Below are positions 1-6,551 of a DNA stretch of 7,218 nt, piece by piece. The notes beneath the pieces were generated by a model that searched no databases, was not told where the DNA came from, and saw nothing but the letters and a program-made list of their open reading frames with translations. The DNA comes from Lamprocystis purpurea (GTDB taxonomy: Bacteria > Pseudomonadota > Gammaproteobacteria > Chromatiales > Chromatiaceae). The stretch covers positions 1 to 7,218 of the forward strand of contig DYRB01000142.1 of assembly GCA_020718945.1 (NCBI GenBank), given 5' to 3'. Both the position numbers and the translations under genes were made by a program. The first letter of the stretch is position 1, and every line of letters starts with the position of its first letter.

Positions 1-54
1 CCCGCCACTTCAGTGACTTGGCCATCCCCAACAGCTAATGCAGACAGAGCCTTC

Positions 55-696
55 ATGAACAAGGTCCTCCTCTCGGCCGCCGCCCTCGCCCTGGGGGCCC
101 TGTTGGTCTGGGTGCTGTGGTTCTGGGAACCGCAACCGGCCGCGCCGTCCGCTGGGTCCGGGGCGCACCAGCCCCTGGCGATGGCCCAGCCCCCCAGGGG
201 CGGGGATTTCGTCCTGGATGCCTGGCAGGGACCGGTGGATACCCGGGACCTGCGCGGCTCCGTGGTCCTGATCTACTTCGGCTACACCTCCTGTCCGGAC
301 ATCTGCCCCACCAACCTGGCCTTCATCGCCAATGCCCTCAAGGAGTTGGATGCGGCGGACCTGGACCGGGTGCGGATCCTGTTCGTGGGGGTGGACCCGC
401 AGCGGGACACCCTGGAGCGGCTCAAGGAATACACGGGCTATTTCCACCCGAACGTCCTCGGGGTGACCGGTACTCCGGCCGCCCTGGCCGCCGTCGCCGG
501 GCTCTACGGGGCCGCCTACCGGCGCGTCGAGCAGGGCGACTCGGCCCTGGGCTACGTAGTGGATCACTCGGCCTTTACCTATGTGGTGGGGCCTGATGGT
601 AAGCTCGCGCGCACCCTGGACCACGCCACGCCTCCGGGCCAGATCGCCGTGGCCATCCGGGCGGCCCTGCACCCCGCGGGCCCGGCTGGCGGCTAG
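55..696 (+). CDS. sco1: SCO1/SenC family copper chaperone for cytochrome oxidase assembly
   Basis: Membrane-anchored thioredoxin-fold protein that binds copper and helps build the CuA site of cytochrome c oxidase; it acts on the periplasmic face. Seen: an N-terminal hydrophobic segment at residues 4-24, then a thioredoxin-like domain with the diagnostic C80-P-D-I-C84 copper motif, the conserved VDPQRDT stretch (113-119), and the third copper ligand H171 in a DHS motif. The 213-residue length is normal for the family. The frame is open further upstream to a GTG at 13, but ATG 55 places the hydrophobic anchor right at the N terminus, so I prefer it; the ribosome-binding site is weak either way. 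The next gene is another copper chaperone, supporting a shared role in oxidase copper loading. The family call is secure; the exact oxidase served is not visible. Confidence 0.95.
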   Translation: MNKVLLSAAALALGALLVWVLWFWEPQPAAPSAGSGAHQPLAMAQPPRGGDFVLDAWQGPVDTRDLRGSVVLIYFGYTSCPDICPTNLAFIANALKELDAADLDRVRILFVGVDPQRDTLERLKEYTGYFHPNVLGVTGTPAALAAVAGLYGAAYRRVEQGDSALGYVVDHSAFTYVVGPDGKLARTLDHATPPGQIAVAIRAALHPAGPAGG

Positions 697-716
697 CCCC
701 GGCGCCCCTGTAATCT

Positions 717-756
717 AAGAAAAGCAGTTGAGCCGTAAATGAACGCAAATAGAGAC
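717..756 (+). repeat. Half copy (solo terminal arm) of the MITE-like CGCAAAT element
   Basis: Positions 717-753 match the outer arm of the full copy at 3978-4138 (read on its minus strand) at 36 of 37 bases; the one change is C to T at 736. Similarity stops at about 753-756, immediately before the ATG at 757 of the PCu(A)C gene. No second arm or flanking duplication is visible, so this is probably a decayed or deleted remnant. The arm contains an ATG at 739 in frame with the downstream gene. Confidence 0.85.
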
Positions 757-1230
757 ATGACCGTGAACAAGACCTTGGGCCTCGCCCTGGCCGCCCTACT
801 GCTGCACGGGACCGCCGCCCTGGCCGGTCCCGCCCTGGCCGGTCCCACCCTGGAAGTCGAAGACCCCTATGCCCGGGCCGTGCCCCCTGGCCAGACCAAC
901 AGCGCCGTGTTCATGCGCCTGGTCAATGGTGGCGATGCCCCGCGTGCCCTGGTGGGTGGCAAGAGCGAGGCCGCCGAGGTGGTGGAGCTGCACACCCACA
1001 CCATGGCGGACGGGATGATGAAAATGCGTCGGGTGGAGCGCATCGAGGTCCCGGCCAAGGGGTCTGAGACCCTGGAACCCGGCGGTCTGCACATCATGCT
1101 GATCGGGCTCAAGCGCGACCTGGTCCCCGGCGGAACTGTCGCCCTGACCCTGGACCTGGACGACGGCTCGACCCTTGCGGTCCAGGCCCAGGTCCGCGAG
1201 GTGCAGGCCATGGAGCACCATCATCACTGA
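757..1230 (+). CDS. PCu(A)C-type periplasmic copper chaperone
   Basis: Periplasmic Cu(I) chaperone that works with SCO proteins to metallate cytochrome oxidase. Seen: a signal peptide (hydrophobic 7-23, cleavage after A23 or A28) and the complete family motif H-x10-M-x21-H-x-M formed by H79, M90, H112 and M114, with M83 and H81 nearby. The protein is 157 residues from ATG 757. An in-frame ATG at 739 would add six residues, but it lies inside a dispersed repeat arm, so I take 757; neither start has a clear Shine-Dalgarno sequence. The signal peptide carries a perfect 15-bp tandem duplication (817-846) encoding ALAGP twice. The chain ends in four histidines, which may form an extra metal site. 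It follows the SCO gene by 60 bp, and the next gene begins at or before its stop, so the three may be co-transcribed. Confidence 0.93.
   Translation: MTVNKTLGLALAALLLHGTAALAGPALAGPTLEVEDPYARAVPPGQTNSAVFMRLVNGGDAPRALVGGKSEAAEVVELHTHTMADGMMKMRRVERIEVPAKGSETLEPGGLHIMLIGLKRDLVPGGTVALTLDLDDGSTLAVQAQVREVQAMEHHHH
817..846 (+). repeat. Perfect 15-bp tandem duplication in the signal peptide
   Basis: Positions 817-831 and 832-846 are identical and in frame, encoding ALAGP-ALAGP at residues 21-30 of the PCu(A)C precursor. Each unit contains an Ala-x-Ala-like signal-peptidase site, so the cleavage site is duplicated. Perfect identity at the DNA level suggests a recent slippage event. Confidence 0.9.
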
Positions 1231-2299
1231 TGCGTCTGCGAGCGGCGCCGGTGGGACTGCCGAGGCCGGCGACCCCTTCGCCTCGCCGACGGCCCTGCGC
1301 CGGGCCTTTGCGGCCGGGCTGTCCCGCCTGTTGCTGGAGGAGCCCGGGCTCGGGCCCTTCATCCTGGTCCTGAACAATGCCGCCTTCGATCCGGCCCTGT
1401 TCCAGGTCCTGGGACCGGACCTGGGGCACCGCTTCGGCGCCCTGGCCGAGGTCTGCCGCGCGGCCCTGCGCCAGGGGCGCGACCCGGAGGGGCCGGCGGA
1501 CGACCTGGCGGTGTTCCTGCGCCTCATGGCCGTCGGACTGACCGACCTGCCGCCGGTGCGCCGCCGGCGCGCGGGGCCCTGGGAGGTCCAGTTCAACCCA
1601 TTGCGCGGCTTCCGCCCGGCGCGGGCCTCCGGGGGGGCGCCCCAGTCCAATCGGGCCCCCTTCGATCCCAAGGGGTTCCACTTCAACAAGCCCTTCCTGC
1701 GCCGCGAGGCCTTCTGGGCAGGGGACCTGGCCGGCCTGGAGGTGGAACTGCTGTACAACAAGTTCCCCTTCGTGGACCTGCACGCCCTGCTGGTACCCAG
1801 GCGGCAGGAGAAGGCACCGCAGTTCCTCCAGCGCCAACAGCACGAGGGGGCCTGGGCCATGACGCAAGCCCTGGGGCACAGTCTCCCCGGGGTGGGGCTG
1901 GGCTACAACAGCTACGGGGCCTTCGCCTCGGTCAATCACCTGCATTTCCAGCTCTATTGCCGCTCCGAGCCCCTCCCCCTGGAGGCCCCGGGCTGGCGCC
2001 ACAACGGCGGGGACAGGCCCTATCCCCTCGGTTGCACCGCCTTCGACGATGCCGCCCAAGCCTGGGATGCCCTGGCCCGGTTGAACAACAGCGGGGCCAG
2101 CTACAACCTGGTCTACACCCCGGGGCGGCTGTACTGCATGCCGCGCCGACGCCAGGGCAGCTATGCCCAGCCGGCCTGGTGCAGCGGTCAGGCCTGGTAC
2201 GAGCTGGCCGGCGGGGCCGTGACCCTGGACCCGGTCACCTTCGATGCCCTGACCCCGGCGGACCTCGCGGGTGCCATTGCCTTGGCCGGGACCCCGTGA
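1175..2299 (+). CDS. HIT-superfamily protein, GalT / GDP-hexose phosphorylase (VTC2)-like
   Basis: Probable nucleotidyl-transferase or phosphorylase acting on a nucleotide sugar or dinucleotide; substrate unknown. Seen: an HLHFQ signature (His codons at 1937 and 1943, Gln at 1949) in the context GAFASVNHLHFQLY, which closely resembles the histidine-triad variant of plant GDP-L-galactose phosphorylases and their animal relatives. An NKFPF-x3-HALLVP stretch lies upstream (about 1757-1795), as usual in the fold. No signal peptide is apparent, so it is probably cytoplasmic. The start is unresolved: the only usual start codon upstream of the conserved region in this frame is TTG 1175, which would overlap the preceding gene by 56 bp and has no good ribosome-binding site. 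ATG 1230, overlapping the preceding stop as TGATG, is in a different frame and would need a one-base shift. The reading is reliable from about 1275. The family is fairly secure, the specific reaction is not. Confidence 0.75.
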   Translation: MRSRPRSARCRPWSTIITDASASGAGGTAEAGDPFASPTALRRAFAAGLSRLLLEEPGLGPFILVLNNAAFDPALFQVLGPDLGHRFGALAEVCRAALRQGRDPEGPADDLAVFLRLMAVGLTDLPPVRRRRAGPWEVQFNPLRGFRPARASGGAPQSNRAPFDPKGFHFNKPFLRREAFWAGDLAGLEVELLYNKFPFVDLHALLVPRRQEKAPQFLQRQQHEGAWAMTQALGHSLPGVGLGYNSYGAFASVNHLHFQLYCRSEPLPLEAPGWRHNGGDRPYPLGCTAFDDAAQAWDALARLNNSGASYNLVYTPGRLYCMPRRRQGSYAQPAWCSGQAWYELAGGAVTLDPVTFDALTPADLAGAIALAGTP

Positions 2300-2322
2300 A
2301 CAGCCCCGCGGAGCATCCGGGT

Positions 2323-2352
2323 TTGACCCATATATTGATGTTCTGATATACA
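2323..2352 (+). promoter_or_regulatory. Probable sigma70-type promoter for cytochrome c4
   Basis: TTGACC at 2323-2328 matches the -35 consensus at five of six positions; TATACA at 2347-2352 is a -10 candidate at 18-bp spacing, with TACAAT at 2349-2354 overlapping. The block is markedly AT-rich in an otherwise GC-rich region and lies in the 128-bp gap before the cytochrome gene. This is a sequence resemblance only. Confidence 0.5.
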
Positions 2353-2427
2353 ATGCCGCCTCTTTCGGCCCCGCTACCCGGCGGCCGTCGGTAGGCATCC
2401 AACTCCAGACACAGGGCGAGACACTTC

Positions 2428-3063
2428 ATGAAGACATGGCTGATTTCCCTCACGGTTGCCGCGGCTCTGGTCGGCGGCCAGGTACAGGCCACCGACGTCA
2501 AGCCCGGAGCGGTCCAGGTCGGCGATGCCAAGGCCGGCGAGGCCAAGACCGCCGCCTGTCTGGCCTGCCACGGCCCCATGGGCAACAGCGTGGTGCCCAT
2601 GTGGCCCAAGCTGGCCGGCCAGGGCACCGAGTACCTCCACAAGCAGCTCATGGACTTCAAGGCGAACAACCGGGTCAACGAGCAGATGACCCCTATGGTC
2701 CTGCCCCTCAACGACCAGGATATGGCCGATCTGGCCGCCTATTTCAGCTCTCAGGTGCAGTCCCCCGGTGCACCCGGCAGTGACCCCGTCGGCCTGGGCG
2801 AGCGCCTGTATCGCGGCGGTAATGCCGCCTCCGGTGTCCCCGCCTGCTCCGGCTGCCACGGTCCCCAGGGCATGGGCATGGGCCTGGCCAAGTTCCCCCG
2901 GGTCTCCGGGCAGCACGCCCAGTACATCGACTCCACCCTCAAGCTGTTCCGCGACGGCAAGCGCCTGAACGACCCCAGCAGCATGATGCGCGGCGTGGCC
3001 GCCCGCATGACCGATCAGGAGATCGCGGCGGTGTCCCAGTACCTCCAGGGCGTCAACCCCTGA
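2428..3063 (+). CDS. Cytochrome c4, periplasmic diheme electron carrier
   Basis: Two-domain c-type cytochrome that passes electrons to terminal oxidases on the periplasmic side of the membrane. Seen: a signal peptide with cleavage predicted after A21 (VQA|TD); heme motif 1 at C44-L-A-C47-H48 and heme motif 2 at C140-S-G-C143-H144; candidate axial methionines at M90 (in TPMVLPL) and M186 or M187 (in SSMMRGVA). The tandem repeat of a roughly 90-residue domain and the total of 211 residues are typical of cytochrome c4. ATG 2428 directly starts the signal peptide and follows a GCGAG ribosome-binding-like site at 2416-2420. The gene has its own promoter candidate and a strong terminator, so it is probably a single-gene transcript. 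The nearby SCO/PCu(A)C genes serve the same respiratory branch. Confidence 0.96.
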   Translation: MKTWLISLTVAAALVGGQVQATDVKPGAVQVGDAKAGEAKTAACLACHGPMGNSVVPMWPKLAGQGTEYLHKQLMDFKANNRVNEQMTPMVLPLNDQDMADLAAYFSSQVQSPGAPGSDPVGLGERLYRGGNAASGVPACSGCHGPQGMGMGLAKFPRVSGQHAQYIDSTLKLFRDGKRLNDPSSMMRGVAARMTDQEIAAVSQYLQGVNP

Positions 3064-3090
3064 TCCGACCGCAGCAGGCCGGTCATCGTA

Positions 3091-3120
3091 AAGGGCAGCC
3101 GATGGCTGCCCTTTCCTTTT
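3091..3120 (+). terminator. Rho-independent terminator after cytochrome c4
   Basis: A perfect 10-bp inverted repeat, 3091-3100 paired with 3104-3113 around a 3-nt GAT loop (an extra A-T pair at 3090/3114 is possible), is followed by a T-rich run to 3120. It begins 27 bp after the cytochrome stop codon. Confidence 0.9.
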
Positions 3121-3193
3121 GCGGGTATGCTCCGGGTCCATCGGGTCCCGGCCGGGACCTGGGAGGGGGCATTCGAGGGCCAGGGCCAAGACC

Positions 3194-3961
3194 ATGCAGT
3201 CGCTGCACCTGCTGAGTTACAACGTCCAGACGGGGATAGAGTCGCGCCGCTATGGCGACTATGTCACTCATAGCTGGAAGCACCTGCTGCCCCACCCGGA
3301 GCGCCAGGAGAACATGGCGCGCATCGCCCCCTTGCTGCGCGACTACGATATGGTCGGGCTCCAGGAGGTGGATGCCGGGAGCCTGCGCAGCAGCTATGTG
3401 GACCAGATCGAGTACCTTGCCCAGGAGGCCCAGTTCCCCTTCTGGTACAAGCAGATCAATCGCAACCTCGGGCGCCTGGCCCAGCACAGCAATGGCCTGT
3501 TGAGCCGCATACGCCCGGCCCGGGTCACCGAGCACCGGCTCCCGGGTGGGCTCCCCGGACGTGGGGCCGTGGTGGCGGAGTTCCCCACCAGCGACGGTGG
3601 GACCCTGGCGGTATGCATAGTCCACCTGGCCCTGGGCTGGCGGGCCCGGCGCCGGCAACTGGGCTATCTGGTGGATCTGGTGGAGCGCGAGCCCTACCTG
3701 GTGATGATGGGGGACTTCAACTGTGACTGTTCCTCCCGCTCCCTGCGCTCCCTGGTGGCGGGGCACGAGCTGCGGGGGCTGGACTGCGAGCTGAAGACCT
3801 TCCCGAGTTGGCGCCCGCGCCGCAACCTGGACCACATCCTGCTGTCCCGCCCCCTTCAGGTCCTGGAGGCCAAGGTGCTCGACTATGCCCTGTCCGACCA
3901 CCTGCCGCTGAGCATGGTGATAGGCCTGCCGCCGGGGGTCGAACTGATCGGTCGGGTCTAA
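3194..3961 (+). CDS. Endonuclease/exonuclease/phosphatase (EEP) family protein
   Basis: Metal-dependent phosphoesterase of the DNase I / exonuclease III fold; the substrate (nucleic acid or phospho-compound) cannot be read from sequence. Seen: the full set of family catalytic motifs in order, namely N10 in SYN, E58 in GLQEVD, H144 in VHL, D174-F-N176 in MGDFN, D213 in LDHILL, and S234-D235-H236 near the C terminus. Length is 255 residues from ATG 3194. The frame is open upstream to 3119, but that part would overlap the cytochrome terminator and is not protein-like; an AGGG-type site lies about 10-20 bp before 3194. There is no signal peptide, so the protein is probably cytoplasmic. It stops eight bases before the duplication flanking a MITE-like element and converges on the next gene. 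Confidence 0.9.
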   Translation: MQSLHLLSYNVQTGIESRRYGDYVTHSWKHLLPHPERQENMARIAPLLRDYDMVGLQEVDAGSLRSSYVDQIEYLAQEAQFPFWYKQINRNLGRLAQHSNGLLSRIRPARVTEHRLPGGLPGRGAVVAEFPTSDGGTLAVCIVHLALGWRARRRQLGYLVDLVEREPYLVMMGDFNCDCSSRSLRSLVAGHELRGLDCELKTFPSWRPRRNLDHILLSRPLQVLEAKVLDYALSDHLPLSMVIGLPPGVELIGRV

Positions 3962-3977
3962 CCGCCCAGCCTTGACC

Positions 3978-4138
3978 CTGGAAAGAGCAATTCAGCCGCA
4001 AATTACGCAAATTTCCGCAAATGGGTCAGTCAGTTGGGCAGGGACCGCGGTCACCCGCAGGGTGAACCGGAGACCGACGCGAAGTCCTTGTTTATTTGCG
4101 TCTATTTGCGTTCATTTGCGGCTCAACTGCTTTTCTTG
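3978..4138 (-). mobile_element. MITE-like CGCAAAT element, full copy, inverted orientation
   Basis: A 161-bp palindromic element. The conserved inner arms are 3994-4022 and 4094-4123, inverted copies differing by one indel and a few substitutions; similarity extends outward to the element ends (GAAAAGC versus GAAAGAGC). On the minus strand it shares a 39-bp identical stretch and an 18-bp identical internal stretch with the copy at 6555-6713. Flanks are CCTTGACC (3970-3977) and GGTTGACC (4139-4146), sharing 6 of 8 bases, consistent with a target-site duplication. It contains no credible coding sequence. It occupies most of the gap between two convergent genes, where its arms could act as a two-way transcription stop. 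Confidence 0.85.
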
Positions 4139-4157
4139 GGTTGACCGAACCCCGGCA

Positions 4158-4748
4158 TCAGTCCTGAATGTAGAAGTGCCGCCAAGGCGTGCCGGTCGCC
4201 TCCCCCAGCAGGGCCATGAGGGCGTCGGTGGGGGTCGCCTCGCCGGGGAAGACCTCCTCGATCCAGACCGACAGGCGGGCCCAGCCCCCGGTGTCCTTCC
4301 AGTCCCAGGCGCTGGCCGCGGCCGGGGCACCGCAGGCCGGGCAGGGCAGGGGGCCCGTGGCCCGGGGTGTGGCACCCAGGGCGTAGCGCCAGTCCCGCAA
4401 CTGGGCCCGGCAGGCCGGGCAGCGCGGCGGTCTGGTGTTGCGCCCGCAGAGCAACCGCGGCTCGGCCCAGGGGCCGACCACGCGGATGTGGCAGAAGGGC
4501 CGGTCACCCCCGACATCGGGCGTCACCGCCACCTGGACCGCACAGCCGGTGAAGGCGACCAGTTCCAGGAAGCCCGGGCCTGCGGCATAGGCGTCGGCGC
4601 CTGGGCCCAGGGCCGGGCCGAGCAGCCCGGCTGCGGCCAGGGCAGCGGCCAGTGCTGTGGTCAGGGCATTGGGGTTCGGGGCGCTGGGGTTCGGAGCCCA
4701 GGCCGGGTCGCGGGGCGCCAGCACCAGCCGGCCGTTGTGGATGGACAT
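4158..4748 (-). CDS. Zinc-ribbon-containing protein of unknown function
   Basis: I do not recognise this 196-residue protein. Seen: the pairs C110-P-A-C113 and C136-P-A-C139, separated by 22 residues, form a plausible zinc ribbon; C101 sits just upstream. The N terminus has an Asn-Pro-rich stretch (NPSAPNPN, 20-27) and an Ala/Leu-rich segment (about 28-47) that could be mildly hydrophobic but is not a convincing membrane helix or signal peptide. A tryptophan-rich C-terminal part (about 145-196) ends in WRHFYIQD. The start at 4748 is supported by a GAGG site seven bases upstream; the frame is open further upstream but that part is low-complexity and would overlap the divergent gene. Codon-position GC bias and the zinc ligands argue it is real. 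It is convergent with the EEP gene and divergent from the transglycosylase gene. Confidence 0.7.
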   Translation of the reverse strand: MSIHNGRLVLAPRDPAWAPNPSAPNPNALTTALAAALAAAGLLGPALGPGADAYAAGPGFLELVAFTGCAVQVAVTPDVGGDRPFCHIRVVGPWAEPRLLCGRNTRPPRCPACRAQLRDWRYALGATPRATGPLPCPACGAPAAASAWDWKDTGGWARLSVWIEEVFPGEATPTDALMALLGEATGTPWRHFYIQD

Positions 4749-4763
4749 ATCGACGCCTCGGGA

Positions 4764-4792
4764 TTGATCCGGGGCGGCGATTCTAACAAAAT
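4764..4792 (+). promoter_or_regulatory. Weak promoter candidate for the transglycosylase gene
   Basis: TTGATC (4764-4769) and CAAAAT (4787-4792) each match the sigma70 hexamers at four of six positions with 17-bp spacing, in the only AT-richer patch of the 118-bp divergent intergenic region. The match is weak. Confidence 0.25.
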
Positions 4793-4866
4793 CCCCGCTT
4801 CCCCCCGCCCGGGGCCATCCCGCCGGGGCCAAACCCGCCCGAACCAGAGCGAGCGCGACACCGACC

Positions 4867-5724
4867 ATGCCCCTGCCGCGTCCCCACAGGCCCCGTGCCG
4901 CCCTGCTTGTCCTGGCCCTCGGGCTCTTGCTGGTCGCCACCGCCCAGGCCCGGGGTCCGGCCCGCAACCTGGACCATTTCGTCCCCGGCTACAAGGGCGC
5001 CGCGGCCAAGGGCCCGCCGCCCTCGGCCAAGCGTGCCGCCTATCGTCCCGCCGGGGCCGGCGCCAACCCGGTGGACACCCTGGTCGAAGGGCTGTGCGAG
5101 GCGGCCCGCAAGGGCGATGCCGACGCCCAGTTCCGCCTCGGCTGGATCTACGCCAACGGCAACGGGGTGGTGCGGGACGAGGAACTGGCGGCGGCCTGGT
5201 TCCAGGCATCGTCCAAGGGCGGGGACCCCCAGTCCCAGCGCATGCTCAAGGCCCTGGGTTTCGCCCGCGGGGTCAAGCGCCCGGCTACCTGCGTCCTGCG
5301 CGGGACCCAGCCGGCGACCCGCCAGGCCCTGCGCCCGCAGCCGGCCAAGGGGCCCATCGCCACCCTGGTGCGCAGCCTGGCCCCGCAGTATCAGCTCGAC
5401 CCCGACCTGGTGCTGGCGGTCATCGAGGTCGAGTCCAACTTCAACGCCGGGGCGCGGTCGCCGAAGAACGCCCAGGGCCTGATGCAGCTCATCCCGGCCA
5501 CCGCCGAGCGCTTCGGGGTCAAGGACGTGTGGGACCCGGAGGACAACCTGCGCGGCGGCATGGCCTACCTCAAGTGGCTGCTGGAGCGCTTCGACGGGGA
5601 CCTGAAGCTCGCCCTGGCGGGCTACAACGCCGGGGAGGGCGCGGTGGATCGTCACGGGGGTGTCCCGCCCTATAGCGAGACCCGCGCCTATGTGACCCGG
5701 ATCAGCGAGAAGCTCGATCTGTGA
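4867..5724 (+). CDS. Lytic transglycosylase with Sel1-like repeat and SLT domain
   Basis: Predicted periplasmic peptidoglycan lytic transglycosylase, cleaving the MurNAc-GlcNAc bond to give anhydro-muropeptides. Seen: a signal peptide (hydrophobic 11-24, cleavage after A28); a Pro/Ala-rich linker; a Sel1-like repeat region (about 83-127, with AQFRLGWIYANGNGV and the following WFQASSKGG); a second linker; then the SLT domain from about 165 to 275. The SLT domain shows the catalytic Glu in the ES motif (E189-S190), the GLMQLIPATAERFGV stretch and the GYNAGEGAV stretch, all diagnostic. Length is 285 residues. The start at 4867 fits the signal peptide, with only a weak GAGCGAG site upstream. Its stop overlaps the methyltransferase start by 4 bp (GTGA), suggesting translational coupling. 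Sel1 repeats usually mediate protein contacts, so it may be recruited to a partner; that is inference. Confidence 0.92.
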   Translation: MPLPRPHRPRAALLVLALGLLLVATAQARGPARNLDHFVPGYKGAAAKGPPPSAKRAAYRPAGAGANPVDTLVEGLCEAARKGDADAQFRLGWIYANGNGVVRDEELAAAWFQASSKGGDPQSQRMLKALGFARGVKRPATCVLRGTQPATRQALRPQPAKGPIATLVRSLAPQYQLDPDLVLAVIEVESNFNAGARSPKNAQGLMQLIPATAERFGVKDVWDPEDNLRGGMAYLKWLLERFDGDLKLALAGYNAGEGAVDRHGGVPPYSETRAYVTRISEKLDL

Positions 5725-6551
5725 GCGGTGTGGACCCTCGTCATCCCCAGGCCGTGCCCGGCCCTGGGCCCAGGTCCTGGGTGCGCCGGGGCGGGCGCAT
5801 GCTCTGCGCCCTGATCCTGCTGGCCGGCGGGTTCTCGGCGGCGGACATGCAGGTGGACGAGCCCCCGGCGGTCCCTCCCTACATCAACGACCCCTATCAG
5901 GACCCGGACTTCGACCGCTGGACCCAGACCTTCGAGCGCCCGGGGCGGGAGGTGTTCGACGGGCGTTTCCGCATCCTTGCAGCCCTGGGTCTGCCGCCCG
6001 GGGCGGCGGTGGCGGACATAGGCGCCGGGACCGGGCTCTTCACCCTGCTGATGGCCCGGGCGGTGCGCGACACCGGGCAGGTCTATGCGGTGGATGTCTC
6101 CCAGACCTTCATCGACAAGATCCTGGAGCGGACCGCTGACTATCATGTGACCAATGTCACCGGGGTCCTGGGTAACCAGCGGGACACGGGCCTGGCGCCG
6201 GGGTCGGTGGACCTGGCCTTTCTCTGCGACACCTACCACCACTTCGAGTACCCCAAGGCCATGCTCGCCTCCATCGCCCTGGCCCTGCGCCCGCGGGGCG
6301 AGTTGGTGGTGATCGACTATCGGCGCCAAGTGGGGGTGAGCAGCCCCTGGGTCCTGGGCCATGTGCGGGCCAGCGAGGCGCAGATTATCGAGGAGATCGA
6401 GGCGGCCGGGTTTGTCAGGGTGCCCAGCGAGGATTTCCTGCGAGACAACTGGTTCGCCCGCTTTCGCAAGGCAGAGAAATCGGATAAGCCTGAGGTCGAG
6501 CCCAAGCCCGAACCCAGGCCGGCCAGGCGTCCAGCGGCGCCGCACAGATAA
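5721..6551 (+). CDS. Class I SAM-dependent methyltransferase, apparently exported
   Basis: Predicted methyltransferase; acceptor unknown. Seen: the SAM-binding motif I VADIGAGTGLF (97-107), the acidic ribose-binding residue D125 in VYAVDVS, a post-motif with CDTYHHFEYP, and a LRPRGELVVIDY strand, all in normal order. N-terminally, two arginines (22-23) precede a hydrophobic run (28-39) and an FSA|AD cleavage-like site, which looks like a signal peptide and is unusual because SAM is cytoplasmic. The C terminus is a charged, Pro-rich tail (about 250-276). GTG 5721 overlaps the transglycosylase stop by 4 bp; ATG 5799 would give a short, tidy signal peptide and is a real alternative. The TAA stop (6549-6551) lies within the 8-bp direct repeat of the downstream mobile element. 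The family is secure, its location and role are not. Confidence 0.85.
   Translation: MSGVDPRHPQAVPGPGPRSWVRRGGRMLCALILLAGGFSAADMQVDEPPAVPPYINDPYQDPDFDRWTQTFERPGREVFDGRFRILAALGLPPGAAVADIGAGTGLFTLLMARAVRDTGQVYAVDVSQTFIDKILERTADYHVTNVTGVLGNQRDTGLAPGSVDLAFLCDTYHHFEYPKAMLASIALALRPRGELVVIDYRRQVGVSSPWVLGHVRASEAQIIEEIEAAGFVRVPSEDFLRDNWFARFRKAEKSDKPEVEPKPEPRPARRPAAPHR

Noticed and set aside
1..54. Tail of an upstream gene
   Set aside because: Two plus frames stop here (TGA at 14-16, TAA at 36-38), giving at most 11 residues (ending DLAIPNS). Too short to assign; heme-synthesis genes often precede SCO but nothing here proves it.
1219..1230. His tag from a cloning vector at the end of PCu(A)C
   Set aside because: Only four histidines, mixed CAC/CAT codons, no linker or vector sequence, and the genomic context continues normally.
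2335..2350. FNR-type operator near the cytochrome c4 promoter
   Set aside because: TTGAT is present but the second half-site does not match ATCAA at the required spacing.
3126..3131. TATGCT as a -10 box for the EEP gene
   Set aside because: No matching -35 hexamer at usual spacing; the upstream bases belong to the cytochrome terminator.
796..3901. Long open frames on the minus strand (for example 796-1860, 1109-2398, 2374-3195, 3083-3901)
   Set aside because: They lie opposite well-supported genes, have low-complexity Gly/Pro/Arg/Gln-rich products with no recognisable domains, and are expected antisense frames in GC-rich DNA.
3972..5675. 567-residue plus-strand open frame
   Set aside because: It crosses the mobile element, the antisense of the zinc-ribbon gene and the wrong frame of the transglycosylase; the product is repetitive and unlike any protein.
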